DNA of 64,000 bases from NCBI GenBank assembly GCA_026418625.1, contig JAOABA010000051.1, positions 62,001 to 126,000 on the forward strand, read 5' to 3'. The notes beneath the pieces were generated by a model. That model was not told the DNA's origin and made no database searches. It was given only the letters and a program-made list of their open reading frames with translations. The stretch comes from Candidatus Kapaibacterium sp. GTDB taxonomy: Bacteria; Bacteroidota; Ignavibacteria; Kapaibacteriales; UBA2268. Both the position numbers and the translations under genes were made by a program. Positions 54,779 through 64,000 of the stretch are shown piece after piece; the stretch's first letter is position 1, and each line of letters opens with the position of its first letter.

Positions 54779-55902
54779 CGAATGCTGTCTTTTTTATCTT
54801 GCAGTAATTCCCTTTCTCTTTTTAATTTTGCTTCTTTTGCAGCTTTTTCCCTCCTTAATTGATTGAAATTAACCGAAGGAATTAATTTGACACCCTCTCT
54901 GATTACACCTCTTGCTCTTAAAGTATCTTCAGCATAAATGTATCTTTCTCTGTTTCTTAGAGACCCACGCGACATTTCTGGAATTTGGATAATAGGTATT
55001 AAGGCTTCTTCAACCTCCATAGGATTTTCGGGTAGAGTAATTACTTTCTCTTTATTGTTTTTTAATCTTAGCCATTGCTTACCCTTGCCAACATTAAAGT
55101 CATAATGATCAATTATTATGACTGGCGTTCCTGAAAGTGGGATAAGCTTGCCAAGGCTGTCTCTTTTAATTCCCTCACCCCAATAAAATAGCCATTCTGC
55201 ATCATCAAGAAATTGTCTAATACAGGAATGAGAAGCTGGTCGTCCCGGCATTTCAAATTGGTGGAAGGCACTACCCGCTTCCGTGTGAAAATTCCACGTG
55301 AACGGCATTACCCAATTGCTATCCAAAGATGAACGGTGCAACTTCACCTTCCAATTTAGTGCATATCTACCGGGATATGATGGTGTCCTTTCTTTCCCTG
55401 TATTTGCAGCAGCAAATCTTACAAGCTTTCCGTATTCATAACAGCCATAGGCTTGATAAACATTTGATATAACGATTAATTTGGGGATTTTTTCTGCACC
55501 CTGATAGTAATGAGGAAATACTGAATAAGCTTTTATATCGTTAACAATTGTGTCGGGGGTAATATAAGCAGAACCAACGCCGAGAAATCTTAACTCTTTT
55601 CTGTTTAAGGTTATGAAAACTTTATGCTGAATAAAGTTACTTTCTGTTTTTCTATATTTATTTAAAATTTTGTTCAAATGTTCCCGGGATTTAATAGTAT
55701 CAAGTGTATAGTTTATTAAGGGTATTTCGTTATGGAAAATTTCTTCCTTATTCTTGTTAAAAGGTTCTACTCTATCAAGGGTGTTGTCATTACTGCTAAT
55801 TCTTTCTGATGATTCACTTTCACCCGTGCAGCTATAAAAAAAGGCAAAAGCTGAAAGGAAAAGCAAAATCGAAATTCTCTCAAAAATTATTAAATTTACC
55901 AT
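54775..55902 (-). CDS. L,D-transpeptidase (YkuD) lipoprotein
   Basis: A signal peptide ending in a cysteine (SAFAFFYSCTGES) suggests a lipoprotein, although the lipobox is not ideal. The YkuD domain at residues ~100-270 has GRYALNWKVKLH, the catalytic region RPASHSCIRQFLDDA (Cys nucleophile) and a preceding HTEAGSAFHQFEM segment. Such enzymes make 3-3 peptidoglycan cross-links or attach proteins to peptidoglycan. The C-terminus is a highly charged helix (KAAKEAKLKRERELL). The transporter downstream overlaps its end. Confidence 0.88.
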   Translation of the reverse strand: MVNLIIFERISILLFLSAFAFFYSCTGESESSERISSNDNTLDRVEPFNKNKEEIFHNEIPLINYTLDTIKSREHLNKILNKYRKTESNFIQHKVFITLNRKELRFLGVGSAYITPDTIVNDIKAYSVFPHYYQGAEKIPKLIVISNVYQAYGCYEYGKLVRFAAANTGKERTPSYPGRYALNWKVKLHRSSLDSNWVMPFTWNFHTEAGSAFHQFEMPGRPASHSCIRQFLDDAEWLFYWGEGIKRDSLGKLIPLSGTPVIIIDHYDFNVGKGKQWLRLKNNKEKVITLPENPMEVEEALIPIIQIPEMSRGSLRNRERYIYAEDTLRARGVIREGVKLIPSVNFNQLRREKAAKEAKLKRERELLQDKKDSIR

Positions 55903-56015
55903 AACTGAATAATAAGTGAAACTATGAAAAAATATTGATGTATAAATATTATAATTTATTGTTGAACAAATTTATAAAATGATTATGATAATTCATTTAT
56001 TTTTATCAATGGTTA

Positions 56016-57782
56016 TCATACCGATTGAAAATTATTATCAACTTCTTCGTTTAGGACTGTATGAAATATTGGAATTTTGACGATAAAAGTAGTCCCTTTT
56101 CCTACTTCACTTTCTAAATTAATTTCACCATTATGGGCTTGAACTATATGTTTCACAATTGAAAGACCTAATCCAGTTCCTCCAGTTTTGCGAGAATGAG
56201 ATTTATCTACGGTATAAAATCTTTCAAAAATTCTTGATTGATGCTCCTTAGGAATGCCCAAACCGCTGTCTTTAACTTCAATAAAGACATTTTCGGAATT
56301 ATTATAAAGTTTTACTTCAATTGTTCCATCCTGACTATACTTGATAGCATTATCAATGAGATTTATCATCAACTGTTCAAGTCTAAAGGCATCAGCCTTA
56401 ATCAAAGGAACTTCATCCTGAAAATTATGAATAAGAGAAATTTGTTTTTCTTTCAATTTTTGCTCAAAAATTACAGTTATACTTTTTATTAATTCGGTTA
56501 AATTGACATCAGAAATAATAAGTGGTGTTTCTTTGTTTTCGAGCTCTGATAAGGTTAGCAAATCCTCAACAATAGATATCAACCTTTTAGTGTTATTGTT
56601 AATAATATTAAGGTATTGTTTATGTTCATCATCAATCTCATCCATAAGGGTCTCAATAAATCCTCTGATTGAAGTCAGTGGCGTTCTTAATTCGTGTGAG
56701 ACATTTGTAATAAAATCTTTTTTTACAATTTCTAACTTTTTTGCTTCAGTTATATTGAAGAATATCAGAATAACCTCATCTTTTGTTTCCATTAGGTCAG
56801 CGGTGCATAGATAGAATTCCTGACCAATTTGCAGCTCACAGCTACTACTTCTTTTCTTATCTCTTGTTCTGTTAATTAATTGCCAAAGCTTGGAATTTTT
56901 AATGAATAGACCATATTGATTACCAGTAACTTTATCTGTATTCAGAATTTTTTTCATACTATCATTAGCAAGAACAATAATATCTTTTCTGTCAATAACT
57001 AATAAACCTTCCTGAATAGTAGAAATAACGCTATTCAATTCATCTTTCTGCATCGAAACCTGGTTAAAAAGGCTTTTTATCTGGTTGGTCATTTCGTTGA
57101 AACTTGAAGCTAATTTAAAAAAATCATCCTTTCTTGATAATTCAACTTTAATATCAAAATCACCAGATGCGACTTTTTCGGCTGCTTGTATTATTTTATC
57201 AAGTGATTTTGCAACTTTTCTTGTGTATAATAAAGCAATAATAAAAGCAGATAATAAAGAAACAACCAGACCTAAAATGATATTATTGTTTAATTGACTC
57301 TGCCAATTCATCAAATTTTTATCAACATTTGTTAAAAAGATTGAGCCAATTCTTTTATTATCCGAATTAATCGTCCTGAAATAGACTGAGTTTGCCGAAA
57401 TTTGCTCGCTTAGTTCAAAACTTTGAGTATTTTTTGCCAGCACAATAACATTTGAAATTTTTTCTTTTAATTTATAAAGTTCTTTTTTGTCTAAATTCTC
57501 ACTTGAAAAAATTACTTCATCAGAGTCTGATAAAATAACAACAAATATATTTTTGTTGGTCAATGCTTTTTTTGAGACTGAATCAATTGCAGGAAAATCG
57601 TGACTTAATAAATAAGGTGTAACAAAGTTCTCTATAGAATAGCTGTGTTCTTTAAGCGTATTACTGATTAAATTAGAATAATTTTCTAACTTCTGACCAT
57701 TGATGAACAAAATAATAGCAAGAATAGAGAAAGCTATTATAACAAAAGAAATAATAAAAAATTTCGAGAATAAACCTTTCAT
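56016..57782 (-). CDS. phoR: PhoR-like sensor histidine kinase
   Basis: The frame is open to 57896, inside phoU, but the ATG at 57782 (MKGLFSKFF) starts the natural N-terminal helix, one base after the phoU stop. Order: helix (~8-28), extracytoplasmic region (~30-165), helix (~167-187), HAMP (~188-240), PAS (~250-345), HisKA with VSHELRTPLTS (about H363), and HATPase (LMINLIDNAIKYS, DSGLGIPKEHQSRIF, GGTGLGLSIVKHI). As the last gene of a pst-phoU operon it probably senses phosphate status through PhoU and the transporter. No phoB gene follows. Confidence 0.88.
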   Translation of the reverse strand: MKGLFSKFFIISFVIIAFSILAIILFINGQKLENYSNLISNTLKEHSYSIENFVTPYLLSHDFPAIDSVSKKALTNKNIFVVILSDSDEVIFSSENLDKKELYKLKEKISNVIVLAKNTQSFELSEQISANSVYFRTINSDNKRIGSIFLTNVDKNLMNWQSQLNNNIILGLVVSLLSAFIIALLYTRKVAKSLDKIIQAAEKVASGDFDIKVELSRKDDFFKLASSFNEMTNQIKSLFNQVSMQKDELNSVISTIQEGLLVIDRKDIIVLANDSMKKILNTDKVTGNQYGLFIKNSKLWQLINRTRDKKRSSSCELQIGQEFYLCTADLMETKDEVILIFFNITEAKKLEIVKKDFITNVSHELRTPLTSIRGFIETLMDEIDDEHKQYLNIINNNTKRLISIVEDLLTLSELENKETPLIISDVNLTELIKSITVIFEQKLKEKQISLIHNFQDEVPLIKADAFRLEQLMINLIDNAIKYSQDGTIEVKLYNNSENVFIEVKDSGLGIPKEHQSRIFERFYTVDKSHSRKTGGTGLGLSIVKHIVQAHNGEINLESEVGKGTTFIVKIPIFHTVLNEEVDNNFQSV

Positions 57783-57783
57783 A

Positions 57784-58482
57784 TTATTTTTGATTATTAT
57801 CTGGACTAATGAAATCAAATAGCCTGTGTTTAACAATTTTTGCATCCACCATAAATACAACCTCCTCGCATATTCCAACTGCAAAATTAGCAGCAAAATG
57901 GAGGTTCCTATTTATTATTATTAACCTTGTAAATGAATCAATATACATTGGATTTTTTTTCATTAAATCAATTATGATATTATAATTTTCTTTGATAAGT
58001 TTTTTTAGCTCAAGAAAGTCATTGAAAACCTCGTATGATAATGATGTATCCTGAAAAGTAAAAGAATCAACAGCTTTTGTAACCAATGCAACAAGTTTTT
58101 CTGCTATAATATTGAAATTTGTCTGGTTTTGATATGGTAGTCCTAAATTTATGGACAAAACATTTTTTGCTATATTAGTGGCTAAATCGCTTATCATTTC
58201 CATTTTTTCATTAATTGTGATAGCGGAAATGACAAATCTCAAATCCATAGCAACTGGTTGATGAAGAGCAAAGATTTTAAGGCATTGTTTTTCAATTTTC
58301 AAGTCTATTTCATCAACTTTGTCGTCATTGGAAATGATTGTTAAAGCAAGTTTTTGATTATTATGAATAAGGGCTTTCATTGAGTTATCAATCTGCTCTT
58401 GTATCATTAGTCCCATTTTGATGAGCCTTGCCCTTAACTTATTAAGTTCTTCATCAAATTGTTTGATAATGTGGTTATTCAT
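57784..58482 (-). CDS. phoU: Phosphate transport regulator PhoU
   Basis: The 232-aa protein has two three-helix halves with the metal-binding motifs ISNDDKVDEIDLKIEKQ and MEMISDLATNIAKNV. PhoU links the Pst transporter to the PhoR kinase and represses the pho response when phosphate is ample. It lies 14 bases after pstB and one base before phoR. The second half's motif (HFAANFAVGICEEV) is diverged from E.xxD-type sites but retains the family pattern. Confidence 0.93.
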   Translation of the reverse strand: MNNHIIKQFDEELNKLRARLIKMGLMIQEQIDNSMKALIHNNQKLALTIISNDDKVDEIDLKIEKQCLKIFALHQPVAMDLRFVISAITINEKMEMISDLATNIAKNVLSINLGLPYQNQTNFNIIAEKLVALVTKAVDSFTFQDTSLSYEVFNDFLELKKLIKENYNIIIDLMKKNPMYIDSFTRLIIINRNLHFAANFAVGICEEVVFMVDAKIVKHRLFDFISPDNNQK

Positions 58483-58496
58483 TTTCTTCCAAAATA

Positions 58497-59255
58497 TTAT
58501 CCATATCTTCCTGTAATATAATCCTCTGTTTGTCTTTTCGAAGGATTAGTAAAAATTTTTCTTGTTTTATCATATTCAATCAACTCGCCCATATAGAAAA
58601 AAGCTGTCATATCACTGACTCGAGCGGCTTGCTGCATATTGTGAGTAACGATTATTATAGTATAGTTTTTCTTAAGCTCTAAAATCAATTCTTCGATTCT
58701 TGCAGTCGAAAGTGGGTCAAGGGCACTTGCTGGTTCATCCATTAAAAGGATTTCAGGATTTACAGCTAAAGCCCTTGCAATACAAACCCTTTGCTGTTGA
58801 CCGCCAGAAAGTTTTAATGCTGAATCATAAAGATTATTTTCAACTTCTTCCCAAATGGCAGCCTTAATTAAACAATTTTTTACGATCTCGTATAACTCAT
58901 CTTTATTTGTAATTCCATTTACCCTTGGACCATAAGCAACATTGTCAAAAATTGATTTTGGGAAAGGATTAGATTTTTGGAATATCATCCCGGTTTTTTT
59001 TCTTAATTCAGTAACATTAGTATTTTTTGAATAAATATCAACTCCATCAATTAAGACTTTTCCCGAAATTTTTATGCTGTCGTTGAAATCGTTTAATCTG
59101 TTAATAGTTTTCAAAAAAGTTGTTTTACCACAACCTGAGGGACCAATCAATGCAGTAACCTGATTTTTAGAGATGTTAAGCGAAACATCCTTCAGAGCAG
59201 GTTTGTTCCCATAGCTAACGGATAAAGACTCTATTTTGATTTTAACTTCTTTCAT
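58497..59255 (-). CDS. pstB: Phosphate ABC transporter ATP-binding protein
   Basis: This 252-aa ABC ATPase is complete: Walker [14 protein letters not shown]-loop with [20 protein letters not shown] (a PstB hallmark), signature [15 protein letters not shown], Walker [14 protein letters not shown], and the H-loop [16 protein letters not shown]. It energises phosphate uptake through PstA and PstC. The gene lies 7 bases after pstA. Confidence 0.97.
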   Translation of the reverse strand: MKEVKIKIESLSVSYGNKPALKDVSLNISKNQVTALIGPSGCGKTTFLKTINRLNDFNDSIKISGKVLIDGVDIYSKNTNVTELRKKTGMIFQKSNPFPKSIFDNVAYGPRVNGITNKDELYEIVKNCLIKAAIWEEVENNLYDSALKLSGGQQQRVCIARALAVNPEILLMDEPASALDPLSTARIEELILELKKNYTIIIVTHNMQQAARVSDMTAFFYMGELIEYDKTRKIFTNPSKRQTEDYITGRYG

Positions 59256-59262
59256 ACAACAA

Positions 59263-60543
59263 TCAAAAATCCTTGGTCATTCGTGATCTTGTTTTTGAAC
59301 GCAAAAAAATTGCTGTGAAATTTAGTGTAAAAGTTAATAATAACAAAACAAATGTAGTAGAATATTGCAAAGGTTTAGTCAATTCAACATTAATTGATTG
59401 TGTAGCGAGAACATAAATGTGATACCCAAGTTCCATAAATTGAGAAGAAAGAGAATCAGGCAAATCAGGTAGATACATAGCTACACCAGTAAACAAGATA
59501 GGTGCAACTTCTCCAGCACCACGACTAACAGCTAATATTCCACCCGTTAAAATACCGTTAACCGCTCCGGGAAGAACTACTTTTGCAATAGTTTGAAGCT
59601 TCGAAGCACCAAGAGAATAACTCGCTTCCCTTAGATCTTGTGGAATAGATTTAATAGCTTCCTCAACGGATACTATAACTAAGGGCAAAGTGAAAAGAGC
59701 CATTGTAAGTGCTGCCCAAATTAATGCCGGTTGTCCCCATTTTGGTCTTTCTCTTTCTTTTAGATACTCTATGTAAAAATCAAGTGAATAGCCTTTTTTC
59801 TCTTCTCTGGATTCTAAAATTTGTAGGATTTCTATTTTATCTTTCCATTGAACTAAATTCAAATCGTTTAAATATGCAATTAATTCTTTGGGTTGAGCCT
59901 CTCTGTTACTGCTAAGAGGAGATTTTTCCATAGAAAGTAAATTTCTCAACTCATTATATCTTGAGTAAATTTCGCTATTATCTATTTGCTTTCCAACAAT
60001 ACCAATGAAAAAACCTAAACCAAATAAACCAAAAATTATAGGAGGAACTCCAGCTAAAGAATTTACAGAAAATCTTACAATTCTGTAGAATAGTGAAGTT
60101 TCTTTTGCATACTCAGTCATATAAATAGCTGTAATTGTGCCAATAGGAATACCAGCAATTGACATAATAATCACAAGAAAAGCAGTTCCAATTATAGCAG
60201 GAAATATTCCACCGCTTGTTAAGCCTTCTGTAGGATTTGTAGTAAGAAACTCCCAAGTTATATGTTTGCTTCCAAGTATAAAAATATATGTTAAAACATA
60301 GATAACAAATAAAATAACAATTAATGAAGCAAGGCTTGTCAGAACAATAAAAGTTCTTTCGATTACTAAGTTAAATATAAATGAGGATTTTTTTCTTATA
60401 AAAAAGAAAGTAATTGCAATCAGTGAAATAGTAATAATTAGTGCTATTATCCAATTAAAAATAAGACTTATAATTGAAGTAAAAACAACAATTAAAACTA
60501 ATGATAAAGCAAAGAAAAGATTTATTTTTATTAATTTTTTCAA
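59263..60543 (-). CDS. pstA: Phosphate ABC transporter permease PstA, with a large insert
   Basis: The MetI-like permease core is clear ([34 protein letters not shown], the EAA loop [33 protein letters not shown]). At 426 aa it is ~130 longer than E. coli PstA. Two extra N-terminal hydrophobic helices (~8-50) precede the usual first helix. A hydrophilic stretch of ~80 residues (about 188-270: [33 protein letters not shown]) sits between the FGLFG helix and the next core helix. pstC ends one base upstream. Confidence 0.93.
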   Translation of the reverse strand: MKKLIKINLFFALSLVLIVVFTSIISLIFNWIIALIITISLIAITFFFIRKKSSFIFNLVIERTFIVLTSLASLIVILFVIYVLTYIFILGSKHITWEFLTTNPTEGLTSGGIFPAIIGTAFLVIIMSIAGIPIGTITAIYMTEYAKETSLFYRIVRFSVNSLAGVPPIIFGLFGLGFFIGIVGKQIDNSEIYSRYNELRNLLSMEKSPLSSNREAQPKELIAYLNDLNLVQWKDKIEILQILESREEKKGYSLDFYIEYLKERERPKWGQPALIWAALTMALFTLPLVIVSVEEAIKSIPQDLREASYSLGASKLQTIAKVVLPGAVNGILTGGILAVSRGAGEVAPILFTGVAMYLPDLPDSLSSQFMELGYHIYVLATQSINVELTKPLQYSTTFVLLLLTFTLNFTAIFLRSKTRSRMTKDF

Positions 60544-60544
60544 A

Positions 60545-61726
60545 CTAATAACCTCTATACTTATTTAAAAGCTTTTTTCTAAAAATAAACTCTGCAATAG
60601 CATTGATTGAAAAAGTTATTATAAACAAAACTGAACCGATGATGAACAAAACACCATAATGTATGCTCCTATATTCGACTTCCGCCATTTCGGAGCCTAT
60701 TGTGGCTGCCATAGTTCTTACAGAATCAAAAATATTTGCTGTTATAACAGCTGCGTTTCCGGTTATCATTAATGCTATCATAGTTTCACCGAAAGCTCTT
60801 CCGAAACCCATCAAAAGGGCAGCAAAAACACCGGGGAGTGCGGCAGGTAACAAAACTTTATAAGCTGTTTGCCATCTATTTGCTCCAAGGGCTAAGCTTG
60901 CTTCGCTTAAATGCTTTGGAACAATATATAGAGCGTCCTCGACTAAAGTATATACTATTGGAACAATTACAATTGAAAGTCCAATACCTCCTAAAAAAGC
61001 ATTTAATCTTAATTGAGTATTGAAAAGTTCCTCAAAATAACCCGACAAGACAGTCAGGCAGAAAAAACCTATAACTACAGTTGGTAAGCCAGCTAAAATT
61101 TCAACAACTGGTTTAATTATTTCTCTTAACCACTTTGGAGCAAATGCTATAGTGAATAAAGCTGCAAGAACCGAAATTGGAAAAGCTATAATAATCCCAA
61201 TTAAAGAAACTTTAAAAGAGCCAAAAATCAATGATAGTATATTATACTTAGGCTCAACTGAAATTGGTTGCCAAATATAGGCTGGCTCCCCTTCGATAAT
61301 ATCATTAGCTTTTATTAAATCCCAAAAACTTATTGCTTTCTCATTACCACTAGAGTAACGATGTAGAGAAATTTTTTTACCTTCATCAATTGGATTTATT
61401 ATATTTATTTTTACTGAGTCGCTTCTGTTTAATAAAAGATTAGAACGGTTTGTATCTGGTGGGTATTTTTCTGGCCTCAGTTCATCATCAAAATATATTT
61501 CTCCATTAGAATAGATTTCATCTGTGTGTTTCAGAGGTTTTTGAATATTTTGATATTTTAATTTATTCTTTTCTGGTTTGAATGCCCAATAGGACTCTTG
61601 AAAAACAAAATAAAAAATTCCTAAAATAAATGCAAGTGAAAGCAGGGCAATTGCTTTAATAGAATTTTCAACAAAGAATTCGAAAATTGATATTTTTTTA
61701 GGCAATATTTTTCTTATGTTTTTCAT
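60545..61726 (-). CDS. pstC: Phosphate ABC transporter permease PstC, with a periplasmic insert
   Basis: The start is placed at ATG 61726 (MKNIRKIL); a GTG 18 bases upstream is in frame. The core is that of PstC: ISVLAALFTIAFAPKW, EILAGLPTVVIGFFCLTVL, the EAA loop VPKHLSEASLALGANRWQT, and GRAFGETMIALMITGN. Between the first helix (~33-50) and the core (~165) lie ~115 polar residues (FKPEKNKLKYQ to YIWQPISVEPK) absent from the E. coli protein, probably periplasmic. It follows pstS by 40 bases and precedes pstA by 1. Confidence 0.93.
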   Translation of the reverse strand: MKNIRKILPKKISIFEFFVENSIKAIALLSLAFILGIFYFVFQESYWAFKPEKNKLKYQNIQKPLKHTDEIYSNGEIYFDDELRPEKYPPDTNRSNLLLNRSDSVKINIINPIDEGKKISLHRYSSGNEKAISFWDLIKANDIIEGEPAYIWQPISVEPKYNILSLIFGSFKVSLIGIIIAFPISVLAALFTIAFAPKWLREIIKPVVEILAGLPTVVIGFFCLTVLSGYFEELFNTQLRLNAFLGGIGLSIVIVPIVYTLVEDALYIVPKHLSEASLALGANRWQTAYKVLLPAALPGVFAALLMGFGRAFGETMIALMITGNAAVITANIFDSVRTMAATIGSEMAEVEYRSIHYGVLFIIGSVLFIITFSINAIAEFIFRKKLLNKYRGY

Positions 61727-61766
61727 TTTTGTTAAATGACACACAGTAAAATTACTAATAATGATT

Positions 61767-62573
61767 TTATTTTATGGGGAAAAAGCCAGATTCTCGAACA
61801 ATTTGTTGCCCCTCAGGGCTAAGTATCCAGTCAATATATTTTTTTATCAAACCTGTTGGTTGATTTCTTAAATACATATAAAGATATCTGCTTATTGGAT
61901 ACAATCCACTTTGGATGTTATCAATAGTTGGTTCAACATTATTTATTTTTAGCATTTTTACGTTTTTTGTATAACCGAATCCACCGTAGCCAATAGCGTG
62001 TTCATCTTTAGATACTGCATTTACTACTGAGGCAGTTCCAGGAAGATTTTGGCAGAAAGGAGAATAATCTTCGCCATTTAAAATAATATCCTTGAAATAA
62101 ACATAAGTGCCAGAGTTGTTTTCCCTTGAATAAAGAACAATTCTGGCATTCTTTCCCCCAACTTCTTTCCAATTTGTAATTTTCCCTCGATAAATGTCTT
62201 TCAATTGACTCAATGAAAGGTTTGATACTCCATTTTTTTCATTAACATAAATTATAATTCCATCAATTGCGCAATTAATTTCAACACCTGTTGTTCCATA
62301 TTTTTCCATTAACTTTCTAACTTCATTAGTTTTTATTGGTCTCGAGGAATTACAAATGTCTGTTGTTCCATTAATTAATGCAGTTATACCAATCCCCGAA
62401 CCTCCGCCAGAAACTTGAATTAGCACATCAGGATTTTTTTGCATAAATTTCTCTGCCCATTTTTGAGAGAGAAAAACCATTGTGTCGGAGCCTTTAATAG
62501 TGATTTTTTCGGAATATTTGAACCCTGTAATAACTATTAAAAATAAAATTAATACTATAAATTTCGCTTTCAT
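61767..62573 (-). CDS. pstS: Phosphate ABC transporter substrate-binding protein PstS
   Basis: The ATG at 62573 (MKAKFIVLILFLI) starts a signal peptide; the in-frame TTG two codons before is less likely. The 268-aa protein has the phosphate-binding pattern IKGSDTMVFLSQKWAEKF, VSGGGSGIGITALINGTTDI, RENNSGTYVYFKDIIL, NAVSKDEHAIGYGGFG and the closing PEGQQIVRESGFFPI. It is a shorter PstS-type (PBP-like) protein. It is the first gene of the pstSCAB-phoU-phoR operon; no E. coli-type Pho box is visible upstream, which is expected outside Proteobacteria. Confidence 0.93.
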   Translation of the reverse strand: MKAKFIVLILFLIVITGFKYSEKITIKGSDTMVFLSQKWAEKFMQKNPDVLIQVSGGGSGIGITALINGTTDICNSSRPIKTNEVRKLMEKYGTTGVEINCAIDGIIIYVNEKNGVSNLSLSQLKDIYRGKITNWKEVGGKNARIVLYSRENNSGTYVYFKDIILNGEDYSPFCQNLPGTASVVNAVSKDEHAIGYGGFGYTKNVKMLKINNVEPTIDNIQSGLYPISRYLYMYLRNQPTGLIKKYIDWILSPEGQQIVRESGFFPIK

Positions 62574-62812
62574 TATCAAATCATGAATTAATTAAAATTT
62601 TAAAAGATAAAATCACAAACTTATTGTAAAAGAAAATACTTTTTCTTTGCTGAGCAAAATATCAAAAATTAATTTGAAAACGATTAATTCAAGATTTATA
62701 AATTGTTAATAATTAGTTCATTTTGAGTTTGAATTCTTAAGAAAAACAGATTTTAAAAAAATTTAATTTTATATTAACTTGAAAATGAATTGATAACAAA
62801 TATGGAAAACTG

Positions 62813-64000
62813 ATGATAATCACTATCGAATTAATCAAGGAGCTTTTCAGAGGTTTTACGGTTCATCGCTGGAATGATAAAATTAGACCAGTTGATTTGA
62901 TTGAAATAGACAAGCACGCACACAAAATGTTCATAGCATATTGTCTTGGGAAATTTGAAGAGGATAATGGTCGAACCATTGATTGGAATATCATAATTAA
63001 AAATGGAATTTTTGAGCTCCTAAGAAGAATCGTGTTATCAGATATCAAATCACCAATTTATTATCTTATTAAGCAAGAAAACAAGAGGATTTTTAATAAG
63101 CTGAACCAATGGGTCTTCGAGCAATTAGCAGAAAAGATCAATGATTCACAATTACAGAAAGATTTTTATAATTATCTTTTTGAAAAGACAAAAATTGACA
63201 AACTCAGTCAAAAAATTCTTGATGCGGCTCATAAATATTCTAGTTATTGGGAATTCCTTATTATCAAAAATGCAAATCCATTTAGCTACCAGATTATAGA
63301 AATTGAAAGAAGCTTACTAAATGACCTTAACAATTATTTGGATTTAGTCGGAATGCGTGAATTGATAACCCGCCAGAAAATTTCTGATTTTGTTGATTTA
63401 TTCGGTCAGTTAAGATTTCAAACCCGTTGGTCTCAAATACCGAGAGTGCCAAAAACTTCAGTGCTTGGACATTCAATGCTGGTTGCCACATTAAGCTACT
63501 TTTTTTCTATCGAGAACAAAGCTTGCTCAAAAAGAATTTACAATAATTTTTTTGGTGGTTTGTTTCACGACCTAACTGAGGCAGTAACACGAGACATAAT
63601 CTCCCCCGTAAAAGAATCATCAAAGGAATTCAATAAATTGATTTTTGAAATTGGAAACGAGCTTGCCGAAAAGGAAATATTCCCTCTTGTTCAATCCCAT
63701 TGGGTAGATGAACTAAAATATTTTATGATTTATGAATTCAAAAATAAAGTTAATGAAAAGCATAATAGCAAAAAGTTAACTACAAGTTTAATAAATAAGT
63801 TTTACAATGAAGACAAATTTTCAGCTTATGACGGTGCGTTAGTCAAAGCTGCCGACCAATTAGCAGCTTTTCTGGAGGCTTGGTATTCAACTCATTTTGG
63901 AATAAAATCAGATGAATTATTCTCAGCAATAAATCAAATTTCCTCAAACTATTCGAAATTAGAGCTTGGAGAGTTAAATCTCTCTGAAATCTTTTCTGGA
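62813..64000 (+). CDS. HD-domain phosphohydrolase, 3' end cut by the window
   Basis: The ATG at 62813 opens a frame that stays open to the right edge (396 codons). The first ~200 residues have a duplicated look of HD-like helices with a HAHKMFIAYCLG segment; the metal-binding HD motif proper is SVLGHSMLVATLSYF with GGLFHDLTEAVTRDIISPV and later KAADQLAAFLEAW. This HDLTE/TRD combination is typical of YfbR/oxetanocin-type phosphohydrolases that act on nucleotides. The product cannot be named further. It is divergent from pstS, with ~240 bases between. Confidence 0.85.
   Translation, partial: MIITIELIKELFRGFTVHRWNDKIRPVDLIEIDKHAHKMFIAYCLGKFEEDNGRTIDWNIIIKNGIFELLRRIVLSDIKSPIYYLIKQENKRIFNKLNQWVFEQLAEKINDSQLQKDFYNYLFEKTKIDKLSQKILDAAHKYSSYWEFLIIKNANPFSYQIIEIERSLLNDLNNYLDLVGMRELITRQKISDFVDLFGQLRFQTRWSQIPRVPKTSVLGHSMLVATLSYFFSIENKACSKRIYNNFFGGLFHDLTEAVTRDIISPVKESSKEFNKLIFEIGNELAEKEIFPLVQSHWVDELKYFMIYEFKNKVNEKHNSKKLTTSLINKFYNEDKFSAYDGALVKAADQLAAFLEAWYSTHFGIKSDELFSAINQISSNYSKLELGELNLSEIFSG

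Noticed and set aside
57783-57896. Longer start for the PhoR-like kinase
   Set aside because: It would overlap phoU by over 100 bases and put 38 unrelated residues before a normal first membrane helix.
62574-62812. Pho box upstream of pstS
   Set aside because: No pair of direct repeats resembling the E. coli Pho box could be found, and the consensus for this group is not known to me.

Overview
The window is AT-rich, about one third G+C by eye. It looks like a chromosomal segment of a Gram-negative member of the Bacteroidota/Chlorobiota group, most like the Ignavibacteria/Kapabacteria branch. That placement is inference. It rests on type IX secretion (T9SS) C-terminal sorting domains on two surface proteins, a Bacteroidota-style outer-membrane beta-barrel receptor with a carboxypeptidase-regulatory-like N-terminal domain, several OmpA-family envelope proteins, a sodium-pumping methylmalonyl-CoA-type decarboxylase operon, and TAnnTTTG-like promoter boxes. 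There is no rRNA, prophage, insertion sequence or CRISPR array. Two tRNAs are present (Gly-GCC and Thr-UGU).

Layout. 1-7.8 kb: a cut-off OmpA/SPOR envelope protein, two small unknowns, nadB (NAD synthesis), a CoA diphosphatase, lipB, tRNA-Gly with a strong terminator, and a glycosyltransferase-DUF422 pair that resembles the CruG/CruF carotenoid glycoside pair. 7.8-9.5 kb: a repeat-rich island with at least three interspersed repeat families and a RelBE-type toxin-antitoxin pair. 9.5-17 kb: a T9SS kelch protein, a slipin/NfeD pair and a large outer-membrane receptor. 17-27 kb: queA, an OmpR/PhoB-type regulator, the four-gene sodium-pumping decarboxylase operon, and thrS and cysS separated from it by another repeat cluster. 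27-30.5 kb: engB, gmhA, tRNA-Thr and a DNA adenine methyltransferase. The partner of the methyltransferase, a likely restriction endonuclease gene, is interrupted by one in-frame TAA.

30.5-39.3 kb is the most unusual part: seven minus-strand genes read as one unit. They are a CBS-domain protein, a response-regulator receiver domain fused to a DASS-family sodium/anion symporter, a stand-alone receiver, a Cache-type sensor histidine kinase, a small membrane protein, a TauE/SafE anion exporter, and a PEP-synthase-like ATP-grasp/phosphohistidine protein that lacks the PEP-binding barrel. No transcription factor is present. I infer that this phosphorelay acts directly on anion transport.

39.6-50.7 kb carries envelope genes: an unknown membrane protein, a PapD-like chaperone followed by an usher-like barrel ending in an OmpA domain (with no recognisable ATG/GTG/TTG start for its signal peptide), a HicBA pair, and an OmpA/adhesin operon. 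50.7-56 kb has a class V aminotransferase, DUF2130 and DUF2231 proteins, an EamA transporter and an L,D-transpeptidase lipoprotein. 56-62.6 kb is a compact pstSCAB-phoU-phoR phosphate operon whose two permeases have extra hydrophilic inserts. The window ends inside an HD-domain phosphohydrolase gene that runs off the right edge.
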